The notes: a model not told the origin generated them from the letters alone. Shown: positions 20,803 through 30,721, counted from the stretch's first letter. The stretch is 64,000 nucleotides of DNA from Mesorhizobium sp. (GCF_004962245.1 NZ_SUHQ01000008.1:1-64000), one strand, 5' to 3'. Numbers and translations: made by a program.

Positions 20803-21802
20803 TCAGGCCGCTTGCGACAGCGATTTGTGGACGTCGGCCAGGATCTCGAAGGACCGCACCCGCGCTGCGTGGTCGAAAATCTGCGCGGTGACCATCAATT
20901 CGTCGGCGCCGGTGCGCTGCACGAACGCCTCGATGCCTTGCCGGACCGTTTCCGGAGCGCCGACGACAGCGCAGGACAGCGCCTGGCCAAGCATGGTTTT
21001 GGCCATCGGGTCGAGGTCGCGCTCATATCCCTCGACCGGCGGCGGCAATCGGCCGGGCCGGCCGGTGCGCAGATTGACGAAGGCCTGCTGCAGCGAGGTG
21101 AACAGCAGCCGCGCCTCGGCGTCGGTGGGTGCGGCGAACACATTGAGGCCGAGCATCACATAGGGCCTGTCGAGTTGTTCCGACGGCTGGAAGCGCGAGC
21201 GGTAGATATCCAGCGCGTGGGCGAGCTCGGCCGGTGCGAAATGCGAGGCGAAGGCGTAGTAGGCCGAGCATGGCGGCGAGCTGCGCGCCATAGAGGCTCG
21301 AGCCCAGGATCCAGATCGGCACCTTTTCGCCCTCGCCGGGCACGGCGCGGATGCGCTGGCCGTCTTCGGCCGGCTGGAAATAACCCATCAGCTCGACGAC
21401 ATCCTGCGGGAAACTGTCGGCGCCGGCCTCGAGGTTGCGGCGCAGCGCGCGCGCCGTGCCCATGTCGGTGCCCGGCGCCCGGCCGAGGCCGAGGTCGATG
21501 CGGCCGGGATGCAGGGCATTAAGCGTGCCGAACTGCTCGGCGATGACCAGCGGCGAATGGTTGGGCAGCATGATGCCGCCGGCGCCGACGCGTATCGTCC
21601 TGGTGCCGCCGGCGACATGGGCGATGACGACGGAGGTGGCGGCACTGGCGATGCCCGGCATGTTGTGATGCTCGGCCAGCCAGTATCGCTTGTATCCCAG
21701 CCGCTCGGCATGGCGGGCGAGATCGAGTGAATTGGCGAGTGATTGCGAAGCGTTGCTGCCTTCGACGATCGGCGACAGGTCGAGAACGGAAAGAGCGGTC
21801 AT
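20803..21802 (-). pseudogene. LLM class flavin-dependent oxidoreductase, frameshifted
   Basis: Two adjacent frames on the minus strand together make one luciferase-like monooxygenase of about 333 residues. The N-terminal part ([65 protein letters not shown]) runs from 21802 to about 21260. The C-terminal part ([20 protein letters not shown] to VHKSLSQAA) continues in another frame to 20803. The break is around 21255-21263, where one base more, or two fewer, than expected separates LGL from YAFASHF. Neither half alone would fold as a complete barrel. It is either a recent pseudogene or a sequencing error. Confidence 0.85.
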
Positions 21803-21953
21803 GGCGGGGATCCTGTGGATGGGAGGGATGTAGGAAGCGACCGCCACGGCCGCAAATTCAAAAAATTGAACAGACGCCACGCGTCCAAGGAGGCGCAACG
21901 GACGCTCTGGCGTTTGAGTTCGAAGACCCTGAACCTATCCCGCGGTTACCGCA

Positions 21954-23135
21954 TCATGCGTCCGCCGCTTTCTCGGTGTTGGAAATCTCTTCGTCCCCAA
22001 CCGCCGTATGATGCGCCGCCAGGAAATTGCCGACATGGCTGAGGCCGTCGAAATGATCGCAGAACACCTTGATGACGACCAGCAGCGGCACTGCCAGCAG
22101 CGCGCCGACGAAACCCCACAGCCAGGACCAGAAGGCGATGGCGATGAGGATCGCCACGGCGTTGATCTCGAGCCGCCGGCCGACCACCGTCGGCGTCACG
22201 AACTGTCCTTCGACGGTATCGCACAAAATCACGAAGGCCGGCGCCAGCAGCGCGTAGGAGATGCTGTCGAAGCTGATCAGCGCCATGATCGCCACAAGCG
22301 TGATCGTAATCGCCGCCCCGATATAGGGCAGGAAATTGAGCAGAGCCGCCGCGGCGCCCCAGACCTGCGGGTTGGGCACGCCGAGCGCCCAGAGGCCGAG
22401 TCCGATGACCACGCCCAGGCACGTATTGATGATGGCGACGGTAAGCAGGTAGTGCGAGATCTCGCGTTCGACATCATAGACGACGCGCAGTGCCCGCTTT
22501 TTTTCGCTAAGACTTGGGAAGGACTGGACGATCTTCTCATAGAACATCGTGCCGGAGGCGAGCAGGAACAGCGACAGGACGAAGACAATGAGGACGCTGG
22601 TGCCCGCCGACAGCAGATTGCCGGCGGCTTGCGAGAGAATGCCGGATTGCGCCATGGATTGCGCTATGGCTACCCTTTGAACGCCCGGTTCCTGGGATGG
22701 CTCCGTCAGTCCCTCTATCTGACGCGAAATCTCCACGATCCTTTCGAAAGGACGGCGCAGTTGCGCCAGACGCTCGGTAAGCTGCTGACCAATCGAGGAG
22801 GTGTTGTTGATGAGGTCGATGACCGGGCCACTGAGCAGATAGCCGGCCACCGCAAGGACGCTGACCGACAGCATCACCAGCAGTGTCGCCGATATCACGT
22901 CCGGCATGCCGTGCTTGCGCAGGAAGCGGACGATCGGCGTCAGCGTCAGCGCCAGCAGGAAAGCCAGAATGACCGGCATGAAGAAGGCCTTGGCGAAGTA
23001 GAGCGCGTAGATTGCCATCAGGAGGAAGATGCCGACGAGCAGCGAACGCATCAGATGCGTGTCCCTACGCGCCTCGACGCGCGAATCTGTGCTCTCGGCA
23101 GCACCTGCGGCCAAAGCGGCGGGTTCGGCTTTCAT
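21954..23135 (-). CDS. AI-2E family (PerM-like) membrane transporter
   Basis: A 393-residue polytopic protein. Two or three N-terminal spans (RSLLVGIFLLMAIYALYFAK, FMPVILAFLLALTLTPIVRF) are followed by a long amphipathic region and further C-terminal spans with LNFLPYIGAAI and EGQFVTPTVVGRR, motifs of the AI-2E/PerM family. Members export AI-2 in one case but others work in ion or unknown transport, so no quorum-sensing role is assigned. Start chosen at ATG 23135, with GAGGG six bases upstream, over a GTG at 23153. Confidence 0.88.
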   Translation of the reverse strand: MKAEPAALAAGAAESTDSRVEARRDTHLMRSLLVGIFLLMAIYALYFAKAFFMPVILAFLLALTLTPIVRFLRKHGMPDVISATLLVMLSVSVLAVAGYLLSGPVIDLINNTSSIGQQLTERLAQLRRPFERIVEISRQIEGLTEPSQEPGVQRVAIAQSMAQSGILSQAAGNLLSAGTSVLIVFVLSLFLLASGTMFYEKIVQSFPSLSEKKRALRVVYDVEREISHYLLTVAIINTCLGVVIGLGLWALGVPNPQVWGAAAALLNFLPYIGAAITITLVAIMALISFDSISYALLAPAFVILCDTVEGQFVTPTVVGRRLEINAVAILIAIAFWSWLWGFVGALLAVPLLVVIKVFCDHFDGLSHVGNFLAAHHTAVGDEEISNTEKAADA

Positions 23136-23289
23136 TCTGGCCCTCGGCGGCACACCGCGATTGGTGTGCGCTGCTGGCGAAAACGCCTTTGCGGCTTCAA
23201 AGTTCCGTTAGCCGGCGTTGATGTATTGGCGGCAGGGCCGTTACGACCTTGCCGATAAATCAGGTGACCAGGAATCAGGCGACTGGGGT

Positions 23290-24354
23290 TCAGGCGGCCG
23301 GCGCGGCCACGGCAGGGATGGTCTTTGCTGTTTCCCTGCGCACGATCGGCGCCACCTTGGTGCCGTAGAGTTCGATCGCCTTCATGATCTTGGTGTGCGG
23401 CATGATGCCAATCGCCATTTGCAGCAGGAAGCGATCGTTGCCGAATATCCTGTGCTGGGCAACGATCTTCTCGGCCACCTGTTCCGGATTGCCGACGAAC
23501 AGCGCGCCGTTCGGGCCGCGCGACTGGTCGAAATGTGCCCTCGACGTCGGACCCCAACCGCGCTCGCGGCCGATGCGGTTCATCACCTCGGCCTGCGGCC
23601 CATAAAAATCGTCGGCCGCCTGGTCGGTGGTCTCGGCGATGAAGCCGTGGACGTTGAGGCTGGTGGCCAGGCTCGCCGGATCGTTGCCGGCTCGTTTGGC
23701 TGCCTCCCTGTAGATATCGAACAGCGGCGCGAACCGCGCCGGCTCGCCGCCGATGATGGCCAGCGCCAGCGGCAGGCCGAGTGCGCCAGCCCGCGCGGCC
23801 GATTGCGGCGTGCCGCCAATCGCGATCCAGATCGGCAATTTGTCCTGGAAGGGCCGGGGATAGACGCCGCGATCGTTGATTGGAGCGCGCAGCCTGCCTG
23901 ACCAGGTCACCTTGACGCTGTCGCGGATGGCAAGCAACAGGTCGAGTTTTTCGGCAAAGAGCTCGTCATAGTCTTCGAGATCGTAGCCGAACAGCGGAAA
24001 GGATTCGATGAACGAGCCGCGCCCGGCCATGATCTCGGCCCGGCCGCCGGACAGAAGGTCAAGCGTCGCAAACTGCTGGAAGACGCGAACCGGATCGTCG
24101 GAGGACAGCACGGTGACCGCGCTGGTCAGCTTTATGCGCCTGGTCCGTTCGGCCGCCGCGGCCAGGGCCACGACAGGCGCTGAAGCGGCATAATCGGGGC
24201 GGTGATGCTCGCCCAGCCCAAACACGTCGAGGCCGACCTGATCGGCCAGCTCGATCTCCTCGATCAGGTTGCGCAGCCGCTCATGCGCACCGATGGCACC
24301 GGGGCCTGGTTCCGGGCTGACGTCGGCGAAGGTGTAGAGACCGAGTTCCATCAT
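23290..24354 (-). CDS. LLM class flavin-dependent oxidoreductase
   Basis: A 354-residue luciferase-like monooxygenase barrel that uses reduced FMN supplied by a partner reductase. Motifs: [10 protein letters not shown] at the N terminus, [15 protein letters not shown] near residue 46, [17 protein letters not shown] near residue 98 and a C-terminal [10 protein letters not shown]. Substrate unknown. The pair of consecutive ATGs (24354, 24351) has AAGGA at suitable distance. It is unrelated in detail to the broken LLM gene 1.5 kb away, so it is not its duplicate. Confidence 0.88.
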   Translation of the reverse strand: MMELGLYTFADVSPEPGPGAIGAHERLRNLIEEIELADQVGLDVFGLGEHHRPDYAASAPVVALAAAAERTRRIKLTSAVTVLSSDDPVRVFQQFATLDLLSGGRAEIMAGRGSFIESFPLFGYDLEDYDELFAEKLDLLLAIRDSVKVTWSGRLRAPINDRGVYPRPFQDKLPIWIAIGGTPQSAARAGALGLPLALAIIGGEPARFAPLFDIYREAAKRAGNDPASLATSLNVHGFIAETTDQAADDFYGPQAEVMNRIGRERGWGPTSRAHFDQSRGPNGALFVGNPEQVAEKIVAQHRIFGNDRFLLQMAIGIMPHTKIMKAIELYGTKVAPIVRRETAKTIPAVAAPAA

Positions 24355-24584
24355 GTGTCATCCTTGGCGTTTCGTTTTTCGCGCTACAGGTAGCGATCTG
24401 TCTGTCGCGTCGCCAGAGGGGCGGATGGTGAACAGTGCAGGTCGATTTTCCGCCGAATTCAGTCGAAACGGCGTCTCCCGGCTGCAACAGCCTAGAATTT
24501 CATGGCTGGCATACCGTTTTGGCGCTTGAACTCTCGGTTTTCACGCGTATGTAAGCCTCGCGAATTGACTTCAGGGAAGTGGAC

Positions 24585-25013
24585 TTGGCTATCTACAGGG
24601 AAAAAGACATTTTTGAGCGGCGCAATGCCGCGAACGAGGCAAAGAAGGCGCTTCTGGAGCGCTTCAAGTCGAAACCGGCAGCAGACGATCCAGCGGTGCT
24701 GGCACGACAGGCCGAACGTAAGGCAATCCTCGAAGCCCGTGCGATACGCGAGGCCGAAAAGGCCAGGCTGAAGCAGGAAAAGCTGGCGCGCGAGGCGGCC
24801 GAAAAGGCCGAGCGCGAAGCTGCTGCCGAAGCAGCGCGCATCGCTGCGGAAGAAGCGGCACAAGCGGAAGCGAAGATCCGGGAAGCCGAAGAGAACGAGC
24901 GCATCGCCCGTCTTCTTGCCGACGAGGCCGAACGCAAGGCCAAGCGCGACGCGCGTTATGCGGCGCGCAAGCAGCGGACCGGCAGGACGCCCCCGGGCTT
25001 TTCCGCTCGCTAG
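24585..25013 (+). CDS. DUF6481-type alanine/glutamate/lysine-rich coiled-coil protein
   Basis: A 142-residue, highly charged, almost entirely helical protein. Residues about 10-125 are an unbroken A/E/K/R-rich coiled coil (AKKALLERFK, AEKARLKQEKLAREAAEKAE), ending in a basic tail (RKQRTGRTPPGF). It resembles the small family called DUF6481 in rhizobia; function unknown. TTG at 24585 is preferred because AGGGAAG lies six bases upstream; the in-frame GTG at 24579 overlaps that ribosome site. A strong terminator follows at 25043. Confidence 0.75.
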   Translation: MAIYREKDIFERRNAANEAKKALLERFKSKPAADDPAVLARQAERKAILEARAIREAEKARLKQEKLAREAAEKAEREAAAEAARIAAEEAAQAEAKIREAEENERIARLLADEAERKAKRDARYAARKQRTGRTPPGFSAR

Positions 25014-25042
25014 CGCTTCCTCAGCGCGATCCACGAATCAAA

Positions 25043-25070
25043 CTCAGGGCCGCCTTTCAGCGGCCCTGAG
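25043..25070. terminator. Hairpin terminator after the coiled-coil protein gene
   Basis: A perfect 11-bp stem (CTCAGGGCCGC at 25043-25053, GCGGCCCTGAG at 25060-25070) with a six-base loop, followed on the plus strand by GGCGTTTGTGTTG. It separates the gene from the convergent exporter gene and could serve both. Confidence 0.75.
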
Positions 25071-25096
25071 GGCGTTTGTGTTGTGGCCGTGCAGCA

Positions 25097-25411
25097 CTAA
25101 GCCGCGAGCTTCAATCCAATGATGCCGCAGACGATGAGTGCGATGCAGGCCAGCCTGATTGCGGTCGCAGGCTCGCCGAGCAGCCAGATACCAAGCAGCG
25201 CCGTGCCGACGGTGCCGATGCCGGTCCACACCGCATAGGCCGTGCCGACCGGCAGCGTCTTCAGCGCCAGTCCGAGCAAGGCGAGGCTGACGACCATCGA
25301 GACAACGGTCAGGACGGTGGGCATCGGCTTCGAAAAGCCGTCGGTGTATTTAAGGCCGATCGCCCAGCCGATCTCGAACAGGCCGGCGAAGAAGAGAAGA
25401 ATCCACGACAT
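25097..25411 (-). CDS. gdx: Guanidinium exporter of the SMR family (Gdx/SugE)
   Basis: A 104-residue, four-span small multidrug resistance protein that works as an antiparallel dimer, exchanging guanidinium for protons. It matches the SugE/Gdx subgroup, not EmrE, in [12 protein letters not shown] (with the first-helix glutamate in GLFEIGWA), [17 protein letters not shown] and GIIGLKLAA. The ATG at 25411 has GGAG eight bases upstream. Two hairpins with ACGG and ACGA loops precede it, the hallmark of a guanidine-II riboswitch, which independently supports the guanidinium assignment. Confidence 0.93.
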   Translation of the reverse strand: MSWILLFFAGLFEIGWAIGLKYTDGFSKPMPTVLTVVSMVVSLALLGLALKTLPVGTAYAVWTGIGTVGTALLGIWLLGEPATAIRLACIALIVCGIIGLKLAA

Positions 25412-25431
25412 CGGAACGCTCCATTGGATTG

Positions 25432-25477
25432 CGGGTCGTCCCGGCCGATTTCGGGGAAAGCGCGAAGCCGTCTTCGC
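25432..25477 (-). promoter_or_regulatory. Guanidine-II (mini-ykkC) riboswitch
   Basis: Read on the minus strand, GCGAAG-ACGG-CTTCGC (25477-25462) and CGGG-ACGA-CCCG (25443-25432) are two perfect short hairpins with ACGR tetraloops, separated by an 18-base linker. The second stem ends 20 bases before the exporter start, near its ribosome site. Tandem ACGR hairpins are the defining structure of the guanidine-II class, where guanidinium docks the two loops and frees the ribosome site. Confidence 0.9.
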
Positions 25478-25602
25478 TGCATTGATGTAGAAATTTCGCG
25501 CGCCCAATCAACAGCAACACCGGCGGCACTTCAGGACCAATCGCTGACTATCGATTGGTCCTGAAATGCCACCGCCATGACCTTGCGCCGAAACGCCGAG
25601 GC

Positions 25603-25728
25603 TTACCTGTCCTTGAGCTTGATCGCCTTGACGGGCGGTGCCTTCAGGGCCGGGGCAGCGGCTGGTTTCTTCGCGTCCTTCTTCGGCTTGCGGGGCTCTT
25701 TGCCCGCCTTCATCGCACCTTTAGCCAT
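25603..25728 (-). CDS. Small basic protein, 41 residues
   Basis: A short gene with AGGAAA eight bases before ATG 25728 and a TAA at 25603. The product is rich in lysine, proline and alanine (MAKGAMKAGKEPRKPKKDAKK, then PAAAPALKAPPVKAIKLKDR), with no membrane span and no cysteine; it is probably disordered and nucleic-acid binding. Similar short KEPRKPKK proteins occur across Hyphomicrobiales by my recollection. Function unknown. It stands alone between the convergent 3' flank of the riboswitch region and the divergent transglutaminase gene. Confidence 0.7.
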   Translation of the reverse strand: MAKGAMKAGKEPRKPKKDAKKPAAAPALKAPPVKAIKLKDR

Positions 25729-25937
25729 GATTCGTTTCCTCCGATTGTGGCAAGCGAAATGAACCAAGAGAAACGCCCGACCGCAAGAGGCATAATCTGG
25801 CGCAGGCGCCAGCCGGCCACCGTCGACCGGTTGCTAATTCGCTCGTAAACCGCGTTGGTCCGTGCCATGGTCATTTTGCACTGCAGCAACAGCCCGTGCC
25901 CTCGCCGGGTGATGGTCAGCAGGCCGTCAGGACGACA

Positions 25938-26768
25938 ATGCGAATCCATATCGGTTGCGAGATGAGCTTCGACTTTCCGCAGGAAACGCCGCTGATCGCG
26001 ATGCTCAACGTCCACTATTCCCGCGCGTCCGATCTTGAGCGGCCGGATTTCCTGACTTCGAACCCAACGGTGCCGATCGAAAGCTACCGCGACAGTTTCG
26101 GCAATTGGTGCAACCGTCTTGTCGCCCCGCCGGGTCGCTTCGCCTTCGGCACGGACGCCGTGATCCGCGACCCCGGAACCTTCGAGATAGGCGACCTGGT
26201 GGCCTGGCAGCACGAAGTGCGCGACCTGCCGTCCGATACGCTGCTGTTCCTGCTGCCGAGCCGCTATTGCGAGAGCGACGTGCTGGCGAACGAGGCATGG
26301 CGGCTGTTCGGCCACACACCATCAGGCATTCCACGCGTGCAGGCGGTCTGCGATTTCGTCCACAATCACATCATCTTCAACTATGGCAATGCGCGGCCAA
26401 CACGCACGGCGGCCGAAGCCTATCGCGAGCGAAGCGGCGTCTGCCGCGACTTTGCTCATCTCGCCGTCGCCTTCTGCCGCGCCTTGAACATCCCGACGCG
26501 CTATTGCACCGGCTACATCAGCGACATCGGCCTGCCGAAACCGTGGTCGGACATGGATTTCGCCGCCTGGATGGAGGTCTATCTCGGTGGCCGCTGGCAT
26601 GCTTTCGACCCACGCAACAATGCGCCGCGCATCGGCCGCATCCTGATCGCCTCCGGCCGCGACGCAGCCGACGTGCCGCTGACCCATATTTTCGGGCCGG
26701 GTACGCTGGCCGGTTTCAAGGTCTGGACCGACGAGGTCGTCGAACAGGCGTCGGCGCAGCAGTCGTGA
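25938..26768 (+). CDS. Transglutaminase-like cysteine protease family protein
   Basis: A 276-residue protein without an obvious signal peptide. The transglutaminase core is in the C-terminal half with the catalytic triad Cys169 (RSGVCRDFAHLAVAFCR), His221 (RWHAFDPRNN) and Asp224. The N-terminal half is the beta-rich domain that usually precedes the core in bacterial members. These proteins are thought to be proteases or amidases; substrate unknown. ATG 25938 was chosen because the family N terminus starts at MRIHIGCEMSFDF. It is followed after about 100 bases by a codirectional GFA gene. Confidence 0.88.
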   Translation: MRIHIGCEMSFDFPQETPLIAMLNVHYSRASDLERPDFLTSNPTVPIESYRDSFGNWCNRLVAPPGRFAFGTDAVIRDPGTFEIGDLVAWQHEVRDLPSDTLLFLLPSRYCESDVLANEAWRLFGHTPSGIPRVQAVCDFVHNHIIFNYGNARPTRTAAEAYRERSGVCRDFAHLAVAFCRALNIPTRYCTGYISDIGLPKPWSDMDFAAWMEVYLGGRWHAFDPRNNAPRIGRILIASGRDAADVPLTHIFGPGTLAGFKVWTDEVVEQASAQQS

Positions 26769-26867
26769 ACCACCGGATGGTTCGCGCGTTGTGAATGCCT
26801 GTGGAGCTTCGACGGGTGCGCCGTTAAGCTCGAACGCATCGAGGCGCGGCTGAAGGGAGGAATGAAG

Positions 26868-27272
26868 ATGAAAATCGACGGCGGGTGCCATTGCGGTGCC
26901 ATCACTTACGAGGCGGAGGTCGATCCGGAAAAGACCAATATTTGTCACTGCACCGATTGCCAGCAACTGACGGGCACGGCCTTTCGCGTGACCGTGCCGG
27001 CGCCGGAGGACCACTACCGGATCACCAAGGGCACGCCGAAGATCTACATCAAGACCGGATCGAGCGGCGCCAGGCGCGCTCAGGCCTTTTGCGGCGAGTG
27101 CGGTTCGCATCTCTACGCCACGTCGGTTGGCGAAGGGCCGAAAGTCTACGGCATCAGGGTTGGCACGGCGCGGCAGCGCGATGAGCTGGTGCCGAGACGG
27201 CAGCTATGGCACCGCTCGGCGCTGCACTGGCTGCCGGAATTCGAAGGCACAACGATCATCGAGGAGCAATGA
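26868..27272 (+). CDS. GFA family protein (CENP-V/GFA zinc-binding)
   Basis: A 134-residue protein with the beta-tent fold zinc sites of the glutathione-dependent formaldehyde-activating enzyme family: GGCHCGAITYEAE (Cys7, Cys9), CHCTDCQ (Cys26, Cys28, Cys31) and FCGECGSHLY. Enzymatic activity of most members is untested, so only the family is assigned. ATG 26868 is preferred because GGGAGG lies seven bases upstream; the ATG at 26862 sits too close to it. Confidence 0.88.
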   Translation: MKIDGGCHCGAITYEAEVDPEKTNICHCTDCQQLTGTAFRVTVPAPEDHYRITKGTPKIYIKTGSSGARRAQAFCGECGSHLYATSVGEGPKVYGIRVGTARQRDELVPRRQLWHRSALHWLPEFEGTTIIEEQ

Positions 27273-27336
27273 CGCCAGATCCGGCCCCGAAGATCCGGCC
27301 TCCAAGCTTCCACGCCCCACGTTTCGGCTCAATGTC

Positions 27337-28602
27337 TCAGTCGTCGTCGACGACCCTTAGTCGCAGCTGACCGGTCTTGGAGTCGGCGATGCGCGCACCC
27401 GCTTCGGCCTTCGCGCCCCCATCCATGGTCTCGCCAGTTCCCGCACCTTCCGCCGGCTGAACACCGAACTCCAGCGCCTCGATCTTCTGGCCGCGCTTGG
27501 TCACTTTCGATGTCGAGACCAGGATATCGTCGATGTCCTTGGCGGACTGGCCGAAATGGGTCTGCAGCTTGCGCACCCGCTCGTCGAGGCGTGAGACGTC
27601 CTCCATCAGCCGGATGACCTCGCCCTGGATCAGATGCGCCTGCTCGCGCATGCGAGCATCCTTGAGGATCGCCTGGATGACCTGGATCGACAGCATCAGC
27701 AGCGACGGCGAGACGATGACGATTCGGGCGCGGTGGGCCTTATGGACAATCGCCTCGAAATTTTCGTGGATTTCGGCGAAAACCGATTCCGACGGCACGA
27801 ACATGAAGGCGGTGTCCTGCGTCTCCCCCTGGATCAGGTATTTTTCGGAAATATCGCGGACATGCACCTCGATGTCGCGCCGAAACGCTTGTGCCGCGAC
27901 CTTCTGCAAATCGGCGCCTTCGGCGGCACGGATGGCGTTCCAGGCTTCCAGCGGAAACTTTGCGTCGATGGCAAGTGCCGGCGCGCCGTTCGGCATCTTC
28001 ACCAGGCAGTCGGGCCGGCTGCCGTTCGACAAGGTCGCCTGGAATTCATAGGCGCCGTGCGGCAGGCCGTCGGCGACGATCGCCTCCATGCGCGATTGGC
28101 CGAAGGCGCCGCGCGTCTGCTTGTTGGAGAGGATCGCCTGAAGCTGAACGACCTGGCCGGCGAGCGACTGGATGTTGCCCTGCGCCGTATCGATGACCGC
28201 CAGCCGTTCCTGCAGCTTGGCGAGGCTCTCATGCGTCGATTTCGTCTGCTCGGTCATGGTCTGGCCGAGACGGCCGGTCATCGCGTCGAGGCGCTGGCCG
28301 ATCGACTGCGTGAGTTCGGCCTGCCGCGCCCCGAACACTTCGGCGATGGCACCCATGCGGCCCTGCATTTCGGCCTGGCTTGCCAGGATGCCGGCCATCC
28401 GCGCCTCGGCGTCACGGGCATGGTCGGCGGCTTCCGCGGCCGCCACCGCACGCGCCTTGGCCGACCGCCAGAGCGCGATGACGAGCGCCATGAACAGGCC
28501 CAGGAACAGGATCGCGCCAAATGCCAGTGCGTGGCCGAGCGTGAACGTGGTGGCGCCGAGCCGGGCGACAGGTTCGGACAGGATTGATGTCAGGTCGTTC
28601 AT
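27337..28602 (-). CDS. rmuC: DNA recombination protein RmuC
   Basis: A 421-residue protein. An N-terminal membrane anchor (FGAILFLGLFMALVIALW) is followed by a coiled coil (residues about 50-150) and the RmuC nuclease-like core with GAFGQSRMEAIVADGLP, LAIDAKFPLEAW and SPSLLMLSIQVI. RmuC limits rearrangements at inverted repeats and short homologies. The ATG at 28602 matches the family N terminus; the longer frame to 28635 adds unrelated residues. It is divergent from def. Confidence 0.92.
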   Translation of the reverse strand: MNDLTSILSEPVARLGATTFTLGHALAFGAILFLGLFMALVIALWRSAKARAVAAAEAADHARDAEARMAGILASQAEMQGRMGAIAEVFGARQAELTQSIGQRLDAMTGRLGQTMTEQTKSTHESLAKLQERLAVIDTAQGNIQSLAGQVVQLQAILSNKQTRGAFGQSRMEAIVADGLPHGAYEFQATLSNGSRPDCLVKMPNGAPALAIDAKFPLEAWNAIRAAEGADLQKVAAQAFRRDIEVHVRDISEKYLIQGETQDTAFMFVPSESVFAEIHENFEAIVHKAHRARIVIVSPSLLMLSIQVIQAILKDARMREQAHLIQGEVIRLMEDVSRLDERVRKLQTHFGQSAKDIDDILVSTSKVTKRGQKIEALEFGVQPAEGAGTGETMDGGAKAEAGARIADSKTGQLRLRVVDDD

Positions 28603-28706
28603 ATGGGCAGCATAGATGATTCGGCCTGATGGCACAGATCAAAACGTGAACGGCGCTTCAAACACCCCGGTTGACGCTTTTCGCGCGAGGTCTTACGTGA
28701 GACGCC

Positions 28707-29252
28707 ATGTCGATCAAGCCGCTCATCATTCTTCCCGATCCCGTCCTGCGCCAGGTTTCGAAACCGGTCGAGCGCGTCGACGGCGCCTTGCGCAAACTGG
28801 CCGACGACATGCTGGAGACCATGTATGATGCGCCGGGCATCGGTCTGGCGGCCATCCAGGTCGGCGAACCGTTGCGCATGCTGGTGATCGACCTCGCCAA
28901 GGAAGACGAGACGCCGGCGCCGCATGTCTTCATCAATCCCGAGATCCTCGAGAGCGCCGATCAGCGTTCGGTCTACGAGGAGGGTTGCCTGTCGATCCCG
29001 GACTACTATGCCGAGGTCGAACGCCCCGCCGCCGTGCGGGTGAAGTATCTCGATCGCGACGGCAAGCTGCAGGAGGTCGAGGCCGAAGGGCTGATGGCGA
29101 CTTGCCTGCAGCATGAGATCGACCATCTCAACGGCGTTCTGTTCATAGACCACATATCGAAGCTGAAGCGCGACATGGTGGTGAAGAAGTTCAAGAAACT
29201 CGCCCGGGAGAAGGCACCGGGCAGCAAGGCGCCCGGCAAGTTGGTGGGATAG
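28707..29252 (+). CDS. def: Peptide deformylase
   Basis: A 181-residue metallohydrolase that removes the N-formyl group from nascent proteins. All three family motifs are present: GIGLAAIQ at residues 44-51, EGCLS at 92-96 (metal ligand Cys94) and HEIDH at 136-140. A short basic C-terminal tail follows. It is nine bases upstream of fmt, which adds the formyl group to initiator tRNA, the usual bacterial pairing. Confidence 0.97.
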   Translation: MSIKPLIILPDPVLRQVSKPVERVDGALRKLADDMLETMYDAPGIGLAAIQVGEPLRMLVIDLAKEDETPAPHVFINPEILESADQRSVYEEGCLSIPDYYAEVERPAAVRVKYLDRDGKLQEVEAEGLMATCLQHEIDHLNGVLFIDHISKLKRDMVVKKFKKLAREKAPGSKAPGKLVG

Positions 29253-29261
29253 GGCTTAAGA

Positions 29262-30197
29262 ATGCCCCTGCGCGTCGTCTTCATGGGTACGCCCGAATTC
29301 TCGGTGCCGACGCTGCGGGCGATCGCCGAAGCCGGGCATGAGATAAAGGCCGTCTACACCCAGCCGCCGCGCGCCGCCGGTCGCCGCGGGCTGGAACTGA
29401 CGCCGTCGCCGGTGCAGCGCGAGGCAGAGCGGCTGGACATCGCGGTGCGAACGCCGGTGTCGCTGAAGAGCGAGGCCGAGCAGCAGGCGTTCCGCGCCTT
29501 GCGGGCCGATGTCGCCGTAGTCGTCGCCTATGGATTGCTGTTGCCCAAAGCCATTCTCGAGGCGCCGCGGCTCGGCTGCCTCAATGGCCACGCGTCGCTG
29601 TTGCCGCGCTGGCGCGGCGCCGCACCCATCCAGCGCGCCATCATGGCCGGCGATGCCGAAACCGGCATGATGGTGATGCGGATGGGGGAGGGCCTGGACA
29701 CCGGCCCGGTGGCGATGGTTGAAAAATGCGCCATCAGCCCCGATATGACGGCCGGCGACCTGCACGACCGGTTGATGATCATTGGGGCCGCGCTGATGGT
29801 GGAAGCACTGGCCCGGCTGGAAAGAGACGCCCTGACATTCACCACACAGGCGACGGCGGGGGTGACCTACGCCAAAAAGATCGATAAAGCGGAGACGCGC
29901 GTGGACTGGACGCGGCCTGCTGGCGAAGTCCACAATCATATTCGCGGCCTGTCGCCCTTTCCCGGCGCATGGTGCGAAACCGAAATTGGCGGCCGCCTGG
30001 AACGGCTGAAACTGCTTCGCTCGACGCTTTCGGATGGCGCCGGCGAGCCGGGAGGAATTCTCGACGACCGGCTGACGGTCGCCTGCGGGTCAGGCGCGAT
30101 CAGGCTGGTCGAAGTTCAACGTGCGGGCGGAAGGCCCATTGCCGTGCAGGAGTTCCTGCGTGGGGCCAAGCTCGAAAAAGGAATGAAGTTCTCATGA
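29262..30197 (+). CDS. fmt: Methionyl-tRNA formyltransferase
   Basis: A 311-residue enzyme that formylates initiator Met-tRNA using 10-formyltetrahydrofolate. N-terminal formyltransferase domain: [38 protein letters not shown] with the catalytic asparagine/histidine, and DTGPV. The C-terminal OB-like domain begins near residue 205 ([24 protein letters not shown]). Length is standard. The gene overlaps the next by four bases (ATGA). Confidence 0.97.
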   Translation: MPLRVVFMGTPEFSVPTLRAIAEAGHEIKAVYTQPPRAAGRRGLELTPSPVQREAERLDIAVRTPVSLKSEAEQQAFRALRADVAVVVAYGLLLPKAILEAPRLGCLNGHASLLPRWRGAAPIQRAIMAGDAETGMMVMRMGEGLDTGPVAMVEKCAISPDMTAGDLHDRLMIIGAALMVEALARLERDALTFTTQATAGVTYAKKIDKAETRVDWTRPAGEVHNHIRGLSPFPGAWCETEIGGRLERLKLLRSTLSDGAGEPGGILDDRLTVACGSGAIRLVEVQRAGGRPIAVQEFLRGAKLEKGMKFS

Positions 30198-30703
30198 GCA
30201 TGATGTCTATACGCGCGGCGACGCCGCGGGATCGCGAGGCGATCCGCCTCGTCGAGGAACATGCATTCGGCCAGCAGGCGGAGGCCGGACTGGTCGACGC
30301 GCTGGTCACCGGCGGCGATGCCGTCGTCGAACTGGTGGCGGACGAAGACGGGCAGGTGGTGGGTCACATCCTGTTTTCGCGGCTTTTCGTGCAGAACGGC
30401 GGCAAGAGCTTCCCGGCGGTGGCGCTCGCGCCGCTGGCGGTCGAGCCGTCGTTCCACGGCACCGGCATCGGCGGCGCGCTGGTGCGCGAGGCGCATATCC
30501 GCCTGAAGGACGCTGGCGAGGTGCTGGCTGTGGTGCTTGGCGATCCCGCCTATTACGGCCGTTTCGGCTACAGCCACGCACGCGCCGAAAGATTCGAAAG
30601 CGAATACCAGGGCGACGCGCTGCAGGCGCTGGCCTGGGGCGAAGCGCCTGAGACCGGCAGGCTGGTCTACGCTTCGGCCTTTGGCTCCGCGCTCGCCGCC
30701 TAA
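30194..30703 (+). CDS. GNAT family N-acetyltransferase (YhbS-like)
   Basis: A 169-residue acetyl-CoA-dependent transferase. The GNAT acetyl-CoA loop is [25 protein letters not shown] (residues about 78-102), followed by [17 protein letters not shown], characteristic of the YhbS/COG3153 subgroup. The acceptor is unknown. It overlaps the fmt stop and precedes truA by 18 bases, so it sits inside the def-fmt-truA operon. Confidence 0.88.
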   Translation: MSMMSIRAATPRDREAIRLVEEHAFGQQAEAGLVDALVTGGDAVVELVADEDGQVVGHILFSRLFVQNGGKSFPAVALAPLAVEPSFHGTGIGGALVREAHIRLKDAGEVLAVVLGDPAYYGRFGYSHARAERFESEYQGDALQALAWGEAPETGRLVYASAFGSALAA

Positions 30704-30721
30704 CCTCATCCTGCTTCAGGA

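Noticed and set aside
21954..23135. Autoinducer-2 quorum-sensing exporter
   Set aside because: The family name comes from one member; no LuxS or AI-2 system gene is in the window, so only the family is reported.
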